Shown in pieces: positions 1 to 9,132 of a stretch of 64,000 nt of DNA. Each line of letters starts with the position of its first letter. Positions within the stretch are counted from its first letter, which is position 1. The notes below the pieces were generated by a model. That model saw only the letters and a program-made list of their open reading frames with translations, was not told the origin of the DNA and did not search any database. The stretch comes from Gemmatimonadales bacterium UBA2975 (GTDB taxonomy: Bacteria > Gemmatimonadota > Gemmatimonadetes > Longimicrobiales > Gaopeijiaceae). The position numbers and the translations under genes were made by a program. The stretch lies in the NCBI GenBank assembly GCA_002348265.1, contig DEAT01000028.1, positions 119,983 through 183,982 on the forward strand, given 5' to 3'.

Positions 1-492
1 ATCGTCGCCACGTAGAAGGGCAATCGCATGGTCGACAACCGATTCCAACACGGACAGACCGTCCGATACTCCACCGGGGCTACCTGGACAGTTGACAATC
101 AATGTTCGTCCGCGAATTCCGGCCACACCACGCGCAATAATTGAGTACGGCGTAGCGTTTAGCCCCTTTCTTCGGATCTCTTCAGCAATCCCGGGGGCCT
201 CCCGATCCAACACAGCCCGCGTTGCCTCAGGAGTTACATCGCGCCGTGTGAAGCCCGTCCCTCCGGTGGTGATGATCAGATCCATTCCCTCATCCGCCCA
301 CTGAGTCAGGAGTGAAACAATAGCAGACGTTTCGTCCGGTACGATGGAATACTCCTTTACTCTGTATTTTCTAGTTTTACACCACTCTACGATTCGTGGG
401 CCACTTACGTCCTCGCGGACTCCTGTCGATGAACGATCGCTAATCGTTAGGACTCCGACCTCAGGAGTTGGATCTAGGGGCATTATGCTCAT
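1..492 (-). CDS. MogA/MoaB-family molybdopterin adenylyltransferase-like protein (3' end beyond window)
   Basis: Only the N-terminal ~164 residues are present; the gene runs off the left edge. It starts with ATG at 492 and reads MSIMPLDPTPEVGVLTISDR, followed by the family's glycine-rich core (LIITTGGTGFTRRDVTPEAT) and the later segment VNCPGSPGGVSDGL. These are the MPT-binding signatures of the MogA/MoaB/CinA fold, which adenylates molybdopterin before molybdate insertion. MogA and MoaB cannot be told apart from this fragment, so no symbol is given. It begins 10 bases after the gcvT stop and is probably cotranscribed with gcvT, though the two have no obvious functional link. There is no clear Shine-Dalgarno beyond purine-poor sequence inside the gcvT tail. 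Confidence 0.9.
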   Translation of the reverse strand, partial: MSIMPLDPTPEVGVLTISDRSSTGVREDVSGPRIVEWCKTRKYRVKEYSIVPDETSAIVSLLTQWADEGMDLIITTGGTGFTRRDVTPEATRAVLDREAPGIAEEIRRKGLNATPYSIIARGVAGIRGRTLIVNCPGSPGGVSDGLSVLESVVDHAIALLRGDD

Positions 493-502
493 CACAGAGA
501 CC

Positions 503-1612
503 TCAACGCTTGATAGAGCCCTCAGTATAAAACGGCGGTCTCTGCACAACCGCGTCCACATGCCGGCCCCGCAAGTTGACCTGCAATTCTGTATCCACTT
601 TAGAGAGCTCGACCGGCACGTATGCTAACGCCACCCCATAACCGAGAGTTGGGCTTACAGTCCCACTGGTCACCTTGCCAACGACCTCACCGTCGGCAAT
701 TACCTCATAGCCAGGTCTGGGAAAGCCTTTTCCAGTCAGTCGGAGACCAACCAGCCGGCGGGTAACGCCTTCTTTCTTCTGAGAAGCTAGCGCCTCTTGA
801 CCTACAAAATACTCTTTACCGAGCTTCGTAACCCATCCAAGCCCAGACTCAAGCGTAGTATGCTCTTCATCGAGGTCGTTCCCGTACAAGGCATAACCCA
901 CCTCGAGCCTGAGCGAATCACGTGAACCTAAGCCAGCTGGGACCAGCCCCAATCCCCCACCAACATCAAGAAGAGTGGTCCATAGTTCTTCAGCTCTTTC
1001 GGCAGGGATATACAGTTCGAAACCATCCTCACCCGTGTAACCAGTGCCACTTATCACCGCAGGAACACCAGCGACTTCTCCTTCAGCAAAACGGTAGTAT
1101 TTGACCTCATCCACATTGAGGCTCGCGAGAGGACGCAGAATTTCACGGGCATGGGGACCCTGAAGCGCCAGAAGTGCTGTTTTCTCGGACACATCCGTAA
1201 CTTCTACCTCAAAATCATTTGCGTGTTTAGACACCCATGCCCAATCCTTCGACAGATTTGAGGCATTCACAACGAGCATAAATTGGTCGGGGAAACGATA
1301 GATGATTAAATCGTCTATCACACATCCTGTCTCAAGACACATCGCTGAATACTGCGCTTGACCGACTTCGATAATCGAAGCGTCGTTCACCGAGATCTTT
1401 TGGATTAAGCCGAGGGCTTCCGGACCTCGCACGATAAATTCCCCCATGTGCGAAACGTCAAAAAGTCCGGCTCTCTCTCGGACCGCGGCGTGCTCTGCCT
1501 TAATGCCAGTAGGGTATTGAACGGGCATCGAATACCCGGCGAACGGCACCATCTTAGCACCCAAGGCGACGTGTGCGTCATTTAGTGGTGTCAGCTTCAG
1601 TGTGTCGGACAA
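503..1612 (-). CDS. gcvT: Aminomethyltransferase, glycine cleavage system T protein
   Basis: This is a 369-residue protein of normal GcvT length. It transfers the methylene group from the aminomethyl-lipoyl H protein to tetrahydrofolate, releasing ammonia. Recognisable segments are LNDAHVALGAKMVPFAGYSM at the N-terminus, RAGLFDVSHMGEF, ALLALQGPHA, ISGTGYTGEDGFELYIP and the C-terminal barrel stretch GVTRRLVGLRL. The start is TTG at 1612, supported by an AAAGG about 7 bases upstream. The other glycine-cleavage genes (gcvH, gcvP) are not in this window. It lies 53 bases downstream of hslU and just ahead of the mog-like gene, so it appears to be part of a long minus-strand transcript. Confidence 0.97.
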   Translation of the reverse strand: MSDTLKLTPLNDAHVALGAKMVPFAGYSMPVQYPTGIKAEHAAVRERAGLFDVSHMGEFIVRGPEALGLIQKISVNDASIIEVGQAQYSAMCLETGCVIDDLIIYRFPDQFMLVVNASNLSKDWAWVSKHANDFEVEVTDVSEKTALLALQGPHAREILRPLASLNVDEVKYYRFAEGEVAGVPAVISGTGYTGEDGFELYIPAERAEELWTTLLDVGGGLGLVPAGLGSRDSLRLEVGYALYGNDLDEEHTTLESGLGWVTKLGKEYFVGQEALASQKKEGVTRRLVGLRLTGKGFPRPGYEVIADGEVVGKVTSGTVSPTLGYGVALAYVPVELSKVDTELQVNLRGRHVDAVVQRPPFYTEGSIKR

Positions 1613-1665
1613 GGATCAACCTTTTTTCTTAAGTAAATAGTTGCGCTATCCCGCGCGCTACCGCC

Positions 1666-3135
1666 CTAAAGGATGTAACGACTCAAGTCTTCGTCCTCCG
1701 AGACCTCCTTCAGTCTCGTATGCACCATACTTCTATCGACGACCACCGGATCGCCAGCCGCTTCGGGCAAATCGAACATCACATTCTCTAGCAGTGTCGT
1801 CAGTACTGTGCGAAGCCTGCGAGCTCCAATGTTCTCCATACGTTCATTTAGTTCCATGGCGATGCGGGCGATCTCTTCAACACCGTCGTCTGTGAACTCA
1901 ATCGCTCCGCCCTCTGTTTCGATAAGGGCGCAGTATTGGTCTAAAAGAGCGTTCTTGGGCTCTCGGAGGATTCTGGCAAACTCTTCTTCCCCTAGCGTCT
2001 GTAACTCGACTCGAATAGGAAAGCGCCCCTGCAGCTCTGGTATTAGGTCCGACGGCTTAGCAACATGGAAGGCACCGGCAGCTATAAATAAGATGTGATC
2101 GGTTCGAACCAACCCATACTTCGTTGCTACAGTAGAACCTTCTACGATGGGTAACAGATCTCTCTGCACACCCTCCCGGCTCACGTCCGGACCACGCCCA
2201 CCTCGATCGCCAGCAACCTTGTCGATTTCGTCCAGGAAGACGATACCCATCTCCTCTGCACGGTACAGAGCCTCGTTCACAACTTCGTCCATGTCCACTA
2301 ATCGCTCAAGCTCGTCCTGAAGAAGAATACGTCGAGCCTCCGCGACCGACACTGTGCGACGCTTCTTCTTCTTCGGAAGCATATCCTGAAGCATCTCGGT
2401 GAAGTTGTGATCTATCCCTTCTGCACCGCCCATCGGAATCATCATCCCGTCAATTGAGGCCGACTGTGTCACCTCAATCTCGACCTCACGCTCCTCGAGC
2501 TTCCCTTCCTTCAGCAACGCTCCGAGCTTCTCGCGTGTGCGTGACCGACGCTCATATACCTCGTCCTGCTGCTCTGCTACGCCTGAGGAGCCCGCTACAA
2601 AAACACTAGATGTCTTTTCCTCTGGTGATTTTGGCTCCGGACTTCCTATCGGCAGCAAAAGATCAAGGATCTTCTCGTGCACGCGCTCTTCGGCGGTGCC
2701 TTGTACCTCGTACTCTCGGTCGGCTCGAACTAAGTTGATCGAAATGTCTACGAGATCCCGAATCATCGATTCTACGTCTCTGCCAACGTAGCCCACCTCG
2801 GTGAACTTAGACGCTTCCACCTTAAGGAACGGCGCGCCAGCGAGACGAGCAAGCCGGCGTGCGATCTCTGTCTTCCCGACTCCAGTTGGACCGATCAGGA
2901 TCAGATTGTTAGGAGCGATCTCCTCCCTCATCTCCTCCTCAACCCTCTGACGACGCCAGCGATTTCGAAGAACAATGGCAACCGCCTTCTTCGCATCACT
3001 TTGCCCGATAATGTACTTATCTAACTCGGCGACAATCTGACGTGGCGTCAGTTCATCAAGCCAGATCTGACCCTCTTCTTTTCCGTCCGACTCTTTTGCT
3101 TTTTGATCGGCAGCTTGAATTGCTTCAGTCGTCAT
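1666..3135 (-). CDS. hslU: ATP-dependent protease ATPase subunit HslU (ClpY)
   Basis: HslU is the AAA+ hexameric unfoldase that feeds substrates to the HslV peptidase in the cytoplasm. Visible are the Walker A GPTGVGKT (residues 82-89), the Walker B region IVFLDEIDKV, the pore-loop neighbourhood around EVGYVGRDVESMI, and a C-terminus ending in SRYIL, the tail that docks into HslV and activates it. At 489 residues it is longer than the ~440-residue E. coli protein. The extra length is an acidic N-terminal extension of ~20 residues and a Ser/Glu-rich stretch in the intermediate (I) domain around residues 165-200. It starts 3 bases after the hslV stop, so the two are certainly translated from one message. 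Confidence 0.98.
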   Translation of the reverse strand: MTTEAIQAADQKAKESDGKEEGQIWLDELTPRQIVAELDKYIIGQSDAKKAVAIVLRNRWRRQRVEEEMREEIAPNNLILIGPTGVGKTEIARRLARLAGAPFLKVEASKFTEVGYVGRDVESMIRDLVDISINLVRADREYEVQGTAEERVHEKILDLLLPIGSPEPKSPEEKTSSVFVAGSSGVAEQQDEVYERRSRTREKLGALLKEGKLEEREVEIEVTQSASIDGMMIPMGGAEGIDHNFTEMLQDMLPKKKKRRTVSVAEARRILLQDELERLVDMDEVVNEALYRAEEMGIVFLDEIDKVAGDRGGRGPDVSREGVQRDLLPIVEGSTVATKYGLVRTDHILFIAAGAFHVAKPSDLIPELQGRFPIRVELQTLGEEEFARILREPKNALLDQYCALIETEGGAIEFTDDGVEEIARIAMELNERMENIGARRLRTVLTTLLENVMFDLPEAAGDPVVVDRSMVHTRLKEVSEDEDLSRYIL

Positions 3136-3138
3136 CCC

Positions 3139-3684
3139 TCATTCTCCTAATTCAAGGACGACTATGTCCTGATTTGTGTAGATGCAGATGTCCCCAGCTA
3201 TTTCAAGAGATCTTTTAACCACTTCCTTTGCATCAAGCTCCGAGTGGTCCTTTAAGGCCCTAGCAGCAGCGAGAGCAAAAGACCCACCCGATCCAATCGC
3301 TAGGACGCCATCGTCCGGTTCGATCACATCACCATTCCCGCTGACAAGAAACAGGTGCTCTCGATCAGCGACCGCTAGCAAGGCGTCGAGACGTCTTAGG
3401 TAACGATCCATTCTCCAGTCCTTAGCTAGCTCGACTACGGCTTTAGTCATATTCGCGGGATAGCGTTCGAGCTTCTCTTCTAGCTTTTCGAAGAGTGTGA
3501 AAGCATCAGCCACAGCGCCTGCAAACCCAGCTAAAATCGCACCATCACGAAGTTCCCGAACCTTCCGTGCACTACCTTTTACAACTATATCGGCCATAGT
3601 AACCTGACCGTCACCTCCCATCGCAACTCGTCCCTCCTTCCGGACGGCTAGGACAGTTGTTGCGTGTACGTCATGCAGACTCAT
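3139..3684 (-). CDS. hslV: ATP-dependent protease peptidase subunit HslV (ClpQ)
   Basis: HslV is the proteasome-beta-like peptidase that forms the double hexamer capped by HslU. The family signature TTVLAVRK near the N-terminus carries the catalytic Thr, followed by GGDGQVTMADIVVKGSARKV, ILAGFAGAVADAFTLFEKLE, SGNGDVIEPDDG, LAIGSGGSFA and GDICIYTNQDIV. I chose ATG 3684, which has GGAG just upstream. A GTG at 3691-3693 is also in frame and would add three residues. With ATG 3684 the nucleophile is Thr9, so about eight residues must be removed to expose it, unlike the short Met-Thr start of E. coli HslV. It follows xerC by ~100 bases and precedes hslU by 3. Confidence 0.96.
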   Translation of the reverse strand: MSLHDVHATTVLAVRKEGRVAMGGDGQVTMADIVVKGSARKVRELRDGAILAGFAGAVADAFTLFEKLEEKLERYPANMTKAVVELAKDWRMDRYLRRLDALLAVADREHLFLVSGNGDVIEPDDGVLAIGSGGSFALAAARALKDHSELDAKEVVKRSLEIAGDICIYTNQDIVVLELGE

Positions 3685-3720
3685 GGGCTCCACACAGAAA
3701 GAAATGGGTGTTTGTGTAGC

Positions 3721-3745
3721 AAAATTCTCGCGTTGTGCAAACGCG
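3721..3745 (-). terminator. Possible intrinsic terminator between xerC and hslV
   Basis: On the minus strand a perfect 6-bp stem CGCGTT/AACGCG (3729-3745, loop of 5) is followed by AGAATTTT. It lies in the only sizeable spacer of the aroC-to-mog series, so it could end or attenuate the upstream transcript before hslV. The T-run is short and interrupted, hence the moderate confidence. Confidence 0.4.
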
Positions 3746-3786
3746 GGGCAAAGAATCTAACGCAGAGACTGCCTATATGGCATACA

Positions 3787-4716
3787 TCAGTCCGAACGAG
3801 GGTGTGCTGTCCTATAGACTCGGAGAAGGCGTTCCTTACTGGTGTGTGTGTAGATCCGAGTTGTCGAAAGCGATACATGCCCTAGGAGCTCTTTGACGGC
3901 TAGCAGATCAGCTCCAGCCTCTAGGAGATGCGTCGCAAATGAGTGGCGCAAGGCGTGCGTAGATAGTCCTCTAGATCCTGCTGCCTGCTCAAGACAGTCA
4001 CGAGCGATCGACTGGATCGACCTACGAGACAAGCGACCACCACGGAGATTTACGAGCAGGGCTGCTTCCTGAGATCGGATCACATCATTCCTTCTAGGCT
4101 TGTAGCGCTCGATGGCCCTTAAGGCAGCTTCGGTCACCGGCACTATCCGCTCCTTCGCTCCTTTCCCGGTCACACGCATCTGCTTTGCAGCCTGATCTAT
4201 CTGATCGACACCCGACTCGTGCAACTCCGACAGCCTCAACCCACTACCGTATAACAATTCCATAATCACGAGTGTTCTCGTACCAGTAAGTGTGTTGTCT
4301 TTCGCTTGAAGCTCCGCGTATTCGAAGACGGCATCCACATCGGCACGTGACAGATGCCCGGGTAGTCTGCGCTCGAGCTTCGGTGCCCTTATCGTCTGAC
4401 CGGGATTCGACGGAATTCGCTCCTCCAGATGTAAAAAAGAAAGGAAGGTCCTCGCCGAAGTCAGCTTCCGGGCAATGCTCCTTTTGGCGAGTCCACGCCG
4501 GGTACACGCACCCATAAAGGCTCTTAAAGCCAACCTGTCAACATCCGGGTCGGCCCAACCCCACTCGGACTTCCCAAGGTATCCGGTGAGGAACTCTTCG
4601 AGCTCTTTCAGATCGCCGCGGTAAGCCTTGAGTGTGTTAGCCGCAAGTTGACGTTCATCAGCCAAGTGTCGGAGGAAGTCTTCGACTTCGGGGCGCTCTA
4701 TATCTTGATTCTTCAC
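3787..4716 (-). CDS. xerC: Tyrosine recombinase XerC
   Basis: This 309-residue tyrosine recombinase is of the chromosome-dimer-resolution type. The N-terminal SAM-like core-binding domain spans roughly residues 8-95 (DFLRHLADERQLAANTLKAY). The catalytic domain follows with the first Arg in LYGSGLRLSEL, the HALRHSFATHLL box (H-x-x-R), LGHVSLSTTRIYTH carrying the second His and the nucleophilic Tyr. The short C-terminus and the location beside hslV, trmFO and topA match XerC/CodV of other bacteria rather than a phage or integron integrase. The start is GTG at 4716, overlapping the trmFO stop by 4 bases (GTGA), which implies translational coupling. XerD is not in this window. Confidence 0.93.
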   Translation of the reverse strand: MKNQDIERPEVEDFLRHLADERQLAANTLKAYRGDLKELEEFLTGYLGKSEWGWADPDVDRLALRAFMGACTRRGLAKRSIARKLTSARTFLSFLHLEERIPSNPGQTIRAPKLERRLPGHLSRADVDAVFEYAELQAKDNTLTGTRTLVIMELLYGSGLRLSELHESGVDQIDQAAKQMRVTGKGAKERIVPVTEAALRAIERYKPRRNDVIRSQEAALLVNLRGGRLSRRSIQSIARDCLEQAAGSRGLSTHALRHSFATHLLEAGADLLAVKELLGHVSLSTTRIYTHTSKERLLRVYRTAHPRSD

Positions 4717-6038
4717 GCCGACGCTGTCATGCCCGGAAAGTGATCCTTAATCCAGGCTATGAAATCATCCTGAGCTCTCTGAGCAAGGATCTTCCGCTTC
4801 TCCTTCTTATTCTTGACCCTTCTAGGCAGCGGATCCACAAGTCCCCAGTTTGAATTCATAGGCTGAAAGCGACCCGGGGCTGCATCACGTAGGTATCGAT
4901 ACAAGCCTCCAATCATTGTCGTCGGTGGCGGTAGCACCGGATCTTTTCCTTCGAGGAGACGGGACAGGTTTATCCCGGCGAGAATCCCCGATGCAGCTGA
5001 CTCAGTGTAGCCTTCTACACCCGTCAACTGACCCGCAAATAACAGGTCATCCCGATCCTGGAGACTACCCCACGCTGAGAGAAACTCCGGGAAATTCAGG
5101 TAACTGTTTCGGTGTATTGAACCCCATCTTAGAAACTCAGCATTCTCAAGACCGGGGATCGTTGAGAAAACGCGACGCTGATCACCAATCTTCAAACGGG
5201 TCTGAAATCCAACCATGTTCCACATCTGCCCAGCCCGGTCTTCTCTACGCAGTTGCACGACCGCCCACGGCCGCTCTCCTGTGCGCGGATCCGTAAGGCC
5301 TATCGGCTTCATCGGACCGAAGCGCAAAGTCTCGCTCCCTCGTGCAGCCATAACCTCAACGGGGAGGCAGCCCTCAAAGTAAGGGACGTTGTCCCAATCG
5401 TGCCCCTCATGAGCCTCACCCGCCTTTAGGACGGCAATGAACGCGTCGTACTCCTCTTTGGTCATCGGGCAATTCATGTAATCAGCATCTTCATCGAATC
5501 GCCCTGCCTCGAATACTATCTCGTCATTCAAGCTTTCCCTCTCCACGATGGGAGCTATCGCGTCAAAGAAAGACAGGCCTCGGTCTCCCAAAGCGCTCCC
5601 GATCGCCTCGTAAAGGGCACCCGAGGTGAGTGGGCCCGTCGCTATGATCGCTGGCCCCTCCGGCAAATTCAGGCATTCACCGCGAACCACCTCTATTCGT
5701 GACTCTGCGCTGATCGCTGCCGTCATTGTCTGCGCGAAAAGGTGCCGATCCACCGCAAGAGCGGAGCCGGCCGCTACTCGAGAAACATCAGCTGACCGCA
5801 AGAGAACAGATCCTAGGCTCCGCATCTCTCGCTTTAGTTGGCCGTGCGCGTTCTCTGGAGCCTCACTTTTGAACGAGTTAGTACATACCAACTCACCTAG
5901 ACTTTCTGTCTGGTGAGCCTCCGTGTTTCGAAAAGGCCGCATCTCCATTAGACGCACTTTGTGCCCCGCCTGCGCAAGCTGAAGGGCAGCCTCGCAGCCG
6001 GCCAAACCACCGCCAACCACGGTCACCACGGAAGTCAT
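4713..6038 (-). CDS. trmFO: Folate-dependent tRNA (uracil-54-C5)-methyltransferase TrmFO
   Basis: TrmFO methylates U54 in the T-loop of tRNA using methylenetetrahydrofolate and FAD, the route used in place of SAM-dependent TrmA. The N-terminal Rossmann motif VVGGGLAGCEAA (residues 7-18) binds FAD. The diagnostic stretches RPFRNTEAHQTESLGELVCT with NSFKSE, ARGSETLRFGPMKPIGL and the C-terminal GQLTGVEGYTESAASG are all present. Length (441) is typical. It overlaps xerC downstream and topA upstream by 4 bases each. The trmFO-xerC-hslVU and topA linkage resembles the topA-gid-codV-clpQY order of Firmicutes, so it is an old syntenic block. Confidence 0.97.
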   Translation of the reverse strand: MTSVVTVVGGGLAGCEAALQLAQAGHKVRLMEMRPFRNTEAHQTESLGELVCTNSFKSEAPENAHGQLKREMRSLGSVLLRSADVSRVAAGSALAVDRHLFAQTMTAAISAESRIEVVRGECLNLPEGPAIIATGPLTSGALYEAIGSALGDRGLSFFDAIAPIVERESLNDEIVFEAGRFDEDADYMNCPMTKEEYDAFIAVLKAGEAHEGHDWDNVPYFEGCLPVEVMAARGSETLRFGPMKPIGLTDPRTGERPWAVVQLRREDRAGQMWNMVGFQTRLKIGDQRRVFSTIPGLENAEFLRWGSIHRNSYLNFPEFLSAWGSLQDRDDLLFAGQLTGVEGYTESAASGILAGINLSRLLEGKDPVLPPPTTMIGGLYRYLRDAAPGRFQPMNSNWGLVDPLPRRVKNKKEKRKILAQRAQDDFIAWIKDHFPGMTASA

Positions 6039-8590
6039 CCCTCCGACCCACCCGCCTTTTTCTTAGCAGGCTTTTTCTTTGTCGCCTTCTTCGCGGCAGA
6101 CTTCTTCTTCGAACCCCGGCGGCGGCCACCACCCTTTGATGCTTTTTCGGCTAGCATCTTCACTGCCTCTTGCAATTCGAGAGCTTCCGGCTCAGCGCCT
6201 TCGGGTAGGTTGGCATTGGTCTTTCCGTCGGTCACGTAGGGCCCGTAGCGACCATTCTTTACGATGACATCCCCACCAGTCTCAGGATGTTTACCCAGTT
6301 CTTTCAGCGGAAGCTTCGCATCCAAAAGAGCGACAGCTTCTTCCAACGAGACGGTCCACATTTCGTCATTCGCCGTGAGGCTGGCGTAAATCTTACCGCG
6401 TTTGACGTACGGCCCGAAACGTCCTAGCGCGGCCACAATGATCTTATCTGTCTTCGGATCGTTACCTATCGTTCGCGGAAGCTCTAGCAACTTCACCGCG
6501 TAATCAAAGTCGACCGAGGTATGATCAATCTCTTTCGGCACACTGACGCGTTTAGGTTTCTCATCCTCGGTCGGAGGTGCTAGCTCCACATAAGGACCAT
6601 ACGGACCGTACTTAAGCTTTATCATACGGCCCTCGACAGGGTGCACGCCGAGTTCGTCTCCGTCGGGGTTGAACCCATCAAGCGACCGAGTGCTCTGGCA
6701 GTCTGGATAGGCCGAGCAACCTAAGAAACGCCCGTACCGGTTCCAGCGAACCAACATAGAGGAGTCGCACTTGTCGCAGGTCTCGCCTTCCGCGGCGAGG
6801 ATCTCCTTGATGATCTCGTCGGAGTTTTCTTCGCCCTCCTTCAACCGTCTCATGAGACGGGGATAGAAATCCTCAAGCCGCTCGCGCCAATCGAGCTTGC
6901 CCTCAGCGATCTGGTCTAGCTCAAGTTCAACATCTCGGGTGTATCCGACATCGAAGATGTCAGGCAGTACCCTGACAAGCAGTTTTGAGACGACCTCGCC
7001 CAAGTCAGTCGGATGAAAACGCCTTTGTTCGAGTTCGACATACGGGCGCCTCTCATTTTGGAGCACCGAAATAATCGAGGCGTACGTTGAGGGGCGTCCG
7101 ATTCCCTGTTTCTCTAGCTCCTTAACCAGACTTGCCTCTGAATAACGCGGTGGTGGCTGTGTAAAATGCTGTCTAGGCTCAATGCCCGTCACGTTCGCAG
7201 ATGCACCCTCAGAAAGCTCTGGCAGTGCCTCTAAATCACCCACAGGTTTCTGGTCGCCTTGCTCAAGCGCTTCCTTGTACAGCTTCGTGAATCCGTCAAA
7301 CTTCATGATTGAACCAGAGGACCTGAACTGATATTCCCGACCGTCAGAGCCTTCCATATCGAAGTCTACTGAGGTGATATCGTGGACCGCCGGCTCCACC
7401 TGGCTAGCCACAAACCTCAGCCATATCATCTCGTACAACTTGGCCTGGTCTACCTCGAGGTAGCGCGCAGCCTCCGAAGGAACAATTGTCACATCAGTCG
7501 GCCTTACCGCTTCGTGCGCATCTTGTGCGTCTTTGTTCTTCCCTGAGTAAAGCCTTGGAGCCGCAGGAAGATACTTCTCTCCATACTCTGACTGCTCTTT
7601 TATCCAAGAACGTGCTTGATTCGCAGCGGTCGGAGAGACACGAGTAGAATCCGTGCGCATATACGTGATAAGCCCTACCTGACCCCTGCTGCCAATCTCC
7701 TGACCTTCATAGAGCCTCTGTGCATTCGACATAGTACGCTTCGTCGAGAAGCGAAGTCTCTTTGAAGCTGCCTGCTGCATTGTCGATGTCGTGAACGGAG
7801 CTGGGGGGTTTTTCTTTTGCTCACGCCTTCGCACCTCCGTCACTGCAAAGGGCAGATCCCTCACAGCATTCAGGACGGTCTTCGCCTCTTCCTCACCACC
7901 GATCTTGAACTTCGACTTACTGTCTATCGTATTGTCATCAATGCGATGGAGCCTCGCCTCAAAAGGCTGTCCATCCTTGAGCAGGTTCGCCGTAATCGAC
8001 CAGTACTCATCCTGCACGAAGGCCCGAATCTCATCTTCGCGATCACATATAATCCGGAGGGCAACCGTCTGAACACGACCAGCGGAGAGTCCGGGTCGAA
8101 TCGGCCGCCACAGAAAAGGGCTTACTTTGAAACCGATCAACCGGTCCAGAATCCTGCGCGTCTGCTGAGCATCAATCTGGCCGTGATCTAGATCGCCACC
8201 ACGCTCTAGTGCCTGACGAACGGCACCCTTCGTCACCTCACCAAATGTGATTCTCTTAAAACGCTCCGGATTCTTTTCATAGCCGAGTTCCTTAGCGACA
8301 TGGAAGGCAATCATTTCACCTTCCCGATCCCTATCAGTCGCGAGGATTATGGAGTCCTTACCCTTCGCTGCCCTCTTGAGCTCAGCGATCACTTTACCCT
8401 TGCCTCGAATCGTTACGTACGTCGGTTCGAAAGGATTCTCAAGATTGACTACATCGACGCCCAGCTTCTTGGGAGGAAGGTCAATAACGTGGCCGATTGT
8501 AGCCTTGACCATATACTCGCTACCCAGATACTTGCTAATACTCCGTGCCTTAGCCGGAGACTCTACGATGACGAGGTGTTTTGCACTCAT
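6035..8590 (-). CDS. topA: DNA topoisomerase I (type IA)
   Basis: TopA relaxes negative supercoils through a 5'-phosphotyrosyl intermediate. The TOPRIM domain is at the N-terminus (HLVIVESPAKARSISKYLG; acidic triad in ATDRDREGE, residues 84-92). The active-site Tyr is Tyr310 in GLITYMRTDSTRVS. One C4 zinc ribbon is seen (CDKCDSSMLV and GRFLGCSAYPDC), followed by about three TopA C-terminal repeats with the FGPYV/YGPYV signature. The protein ends in a ~30-residue Lys/Ala-rich tail (KKKSAAKKATKKKPAKKK) that probably contacts DNA. Total length 851. It is flanked by 4-base overlaps with aroK upstream and trmFO downstream, so it is embedded in one operon. Confidence 0.98.
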   Translation of the reverse strand: MSAKHLVIVESPAKARSISKYLGSEYMVKATIGHVIDLPPKKLGVDVVNLENPFEPTYVTIRGKGKVIAELKRAAKGKDSIILATDRDREGEMIAFHVAKELGYEKNPERFKRITFGEVTKGAVRQALERGGDLDHGQIDAQQTRRILDRLIGFKVSPFLWRPIRPGLSAGRVQTVALRIICDREDEIRAFVQDEYWSITANLLKDGQPFEARLHRIDDNTIDSKSKFKIGGEEEAKTVLNAVRDLPFAVTEVRRREQKKNPPAPFTTSTMQQAASKRLRFSTKRTMSNAQRLYEGQEIGSRGQVGLITYMRTDSTRVSPTAANQARSWIKEQSEYGEKYLPAAPRLYSGKNKDAQDAHEAVRPTDVTIVPSEAARYLEVDQAKLYEMIWLRFVASQVEPAVHDITSVDFDMEGSDGREYQFRSSGSIMKFDGFTKLYKEALEQGDQKPVGDLEALPELSEGASANVTGIEPRQHFTQPPPRYSEASLVKELEKQGIGRPSTYASIISVLQNERRPYVELEQRRFHPTDLGEVVSKLLVRVLPDIFDVGYTRDVELELDQIAEGKLDWRERLEDFYPRLMRRLKEGEENSDEIIKEILAAEGETCDKCDSSMLVRWNRYGRFLGCSAYPDCQSTRSLDGFNPDGDELGVHPVEGRMIKLKYGPYGPYVELAPPTEDEKPKRVSVPKEIDHTSVDFDYAVKLLELPRTIGNDPKTDKIIVAALGRFGPYVKRGKIYASLTANDEMWTVSLEEAVALLDAKLPLKELGKHPETGGDVIVKNGRYGPYVTDGKTNANLPEGAEPEALELQEAVKMLAEKASKGGGRRRGSKKKSAAKKATKKKPAKKKAGGSEG

Positions 8591-9132
8591 TTGGGTTCAG
8601 TTTTTACTGCTGAGAGCTCAAGGTTTTCGATGATGTGCAACGTGACATCTTCTACTGACTTGTGGTTTGTGTCTACTCTCAGTGACGCAAGAGCGTAAGC
8701 GGTTCGCCGCGATTCGAGAAGTCCTCGTGCATCCTGAACCCCCCTATCTCTGGACAGAAGAGGACGTTCGGTAAAGTCACTACCCACTCGTCGAAGTGAC
8801 TCTTCCGCATCGACTTCGAGCCATATAGATAGAGTGCTCGCTCCCAATCGGGACAGGCGCCCTTGCTCCGCGGCCCACCCTCCTCCAGTCGCCAAGACAA
8901 TTTCGTCTTCGCTGAGTAATTCTTGAGCGACAGATGCTTCTTCCCGTCGAAAAGCACTCTCGCCCAGGTCCGAAAACCAGTCTCTTATAGATCTGCCCGA
9001 GCGACTGACAATCTCATGGTCTAGGTCGAAAAAACGCCATCCAAGCTGGGCTGCGAGCGCTCTCCCAACCGATGTCTTGCCAGCCCCCATGAAACCGACA
9101 AGGACGACCCGGTTAACTGCAGACTCGGTCAA
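8587..9132 (-). CDS. aroK: Shikimate kinase
   Basis: This 181-residue P-loop kinase phosphorylates shikimate at the 3-hydroxyl in the aromatic amino acid pathway. Walker A is GFMGAGKT (residues 13-20). The shikimate-binding Asp pair lies in FFDLDHEIVSRSGRSI, the FRREE segment and ATGGGW follow, and the lid arginine region is around DFTERPLL. Its start overlaps the aroC stop by 4 bases and its stop overlaps the topA start by 4 bases, so the two shikimate-pathway genes are coupled to DNA topology genes in this operon. AroK and AroL types cannot be separated by sequence alone. Confidence 0.95.
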   Translation of the reverse strand: MTESAVNRVVLVGFMGAGKTSVGRALAAQLGWRFFDLDHEIVSRSGRSIRDWFSDLGESAFRREEASVAQELLSEDEIVLATGGGWAAEQGRLSRLGASTLSIWLEVDAEESLRRVGSDFTERPLLSRDRGVQDARGLLESRRTAYALASLRVDTNHKSVEDVTLHIIENLELSAVKTEPK

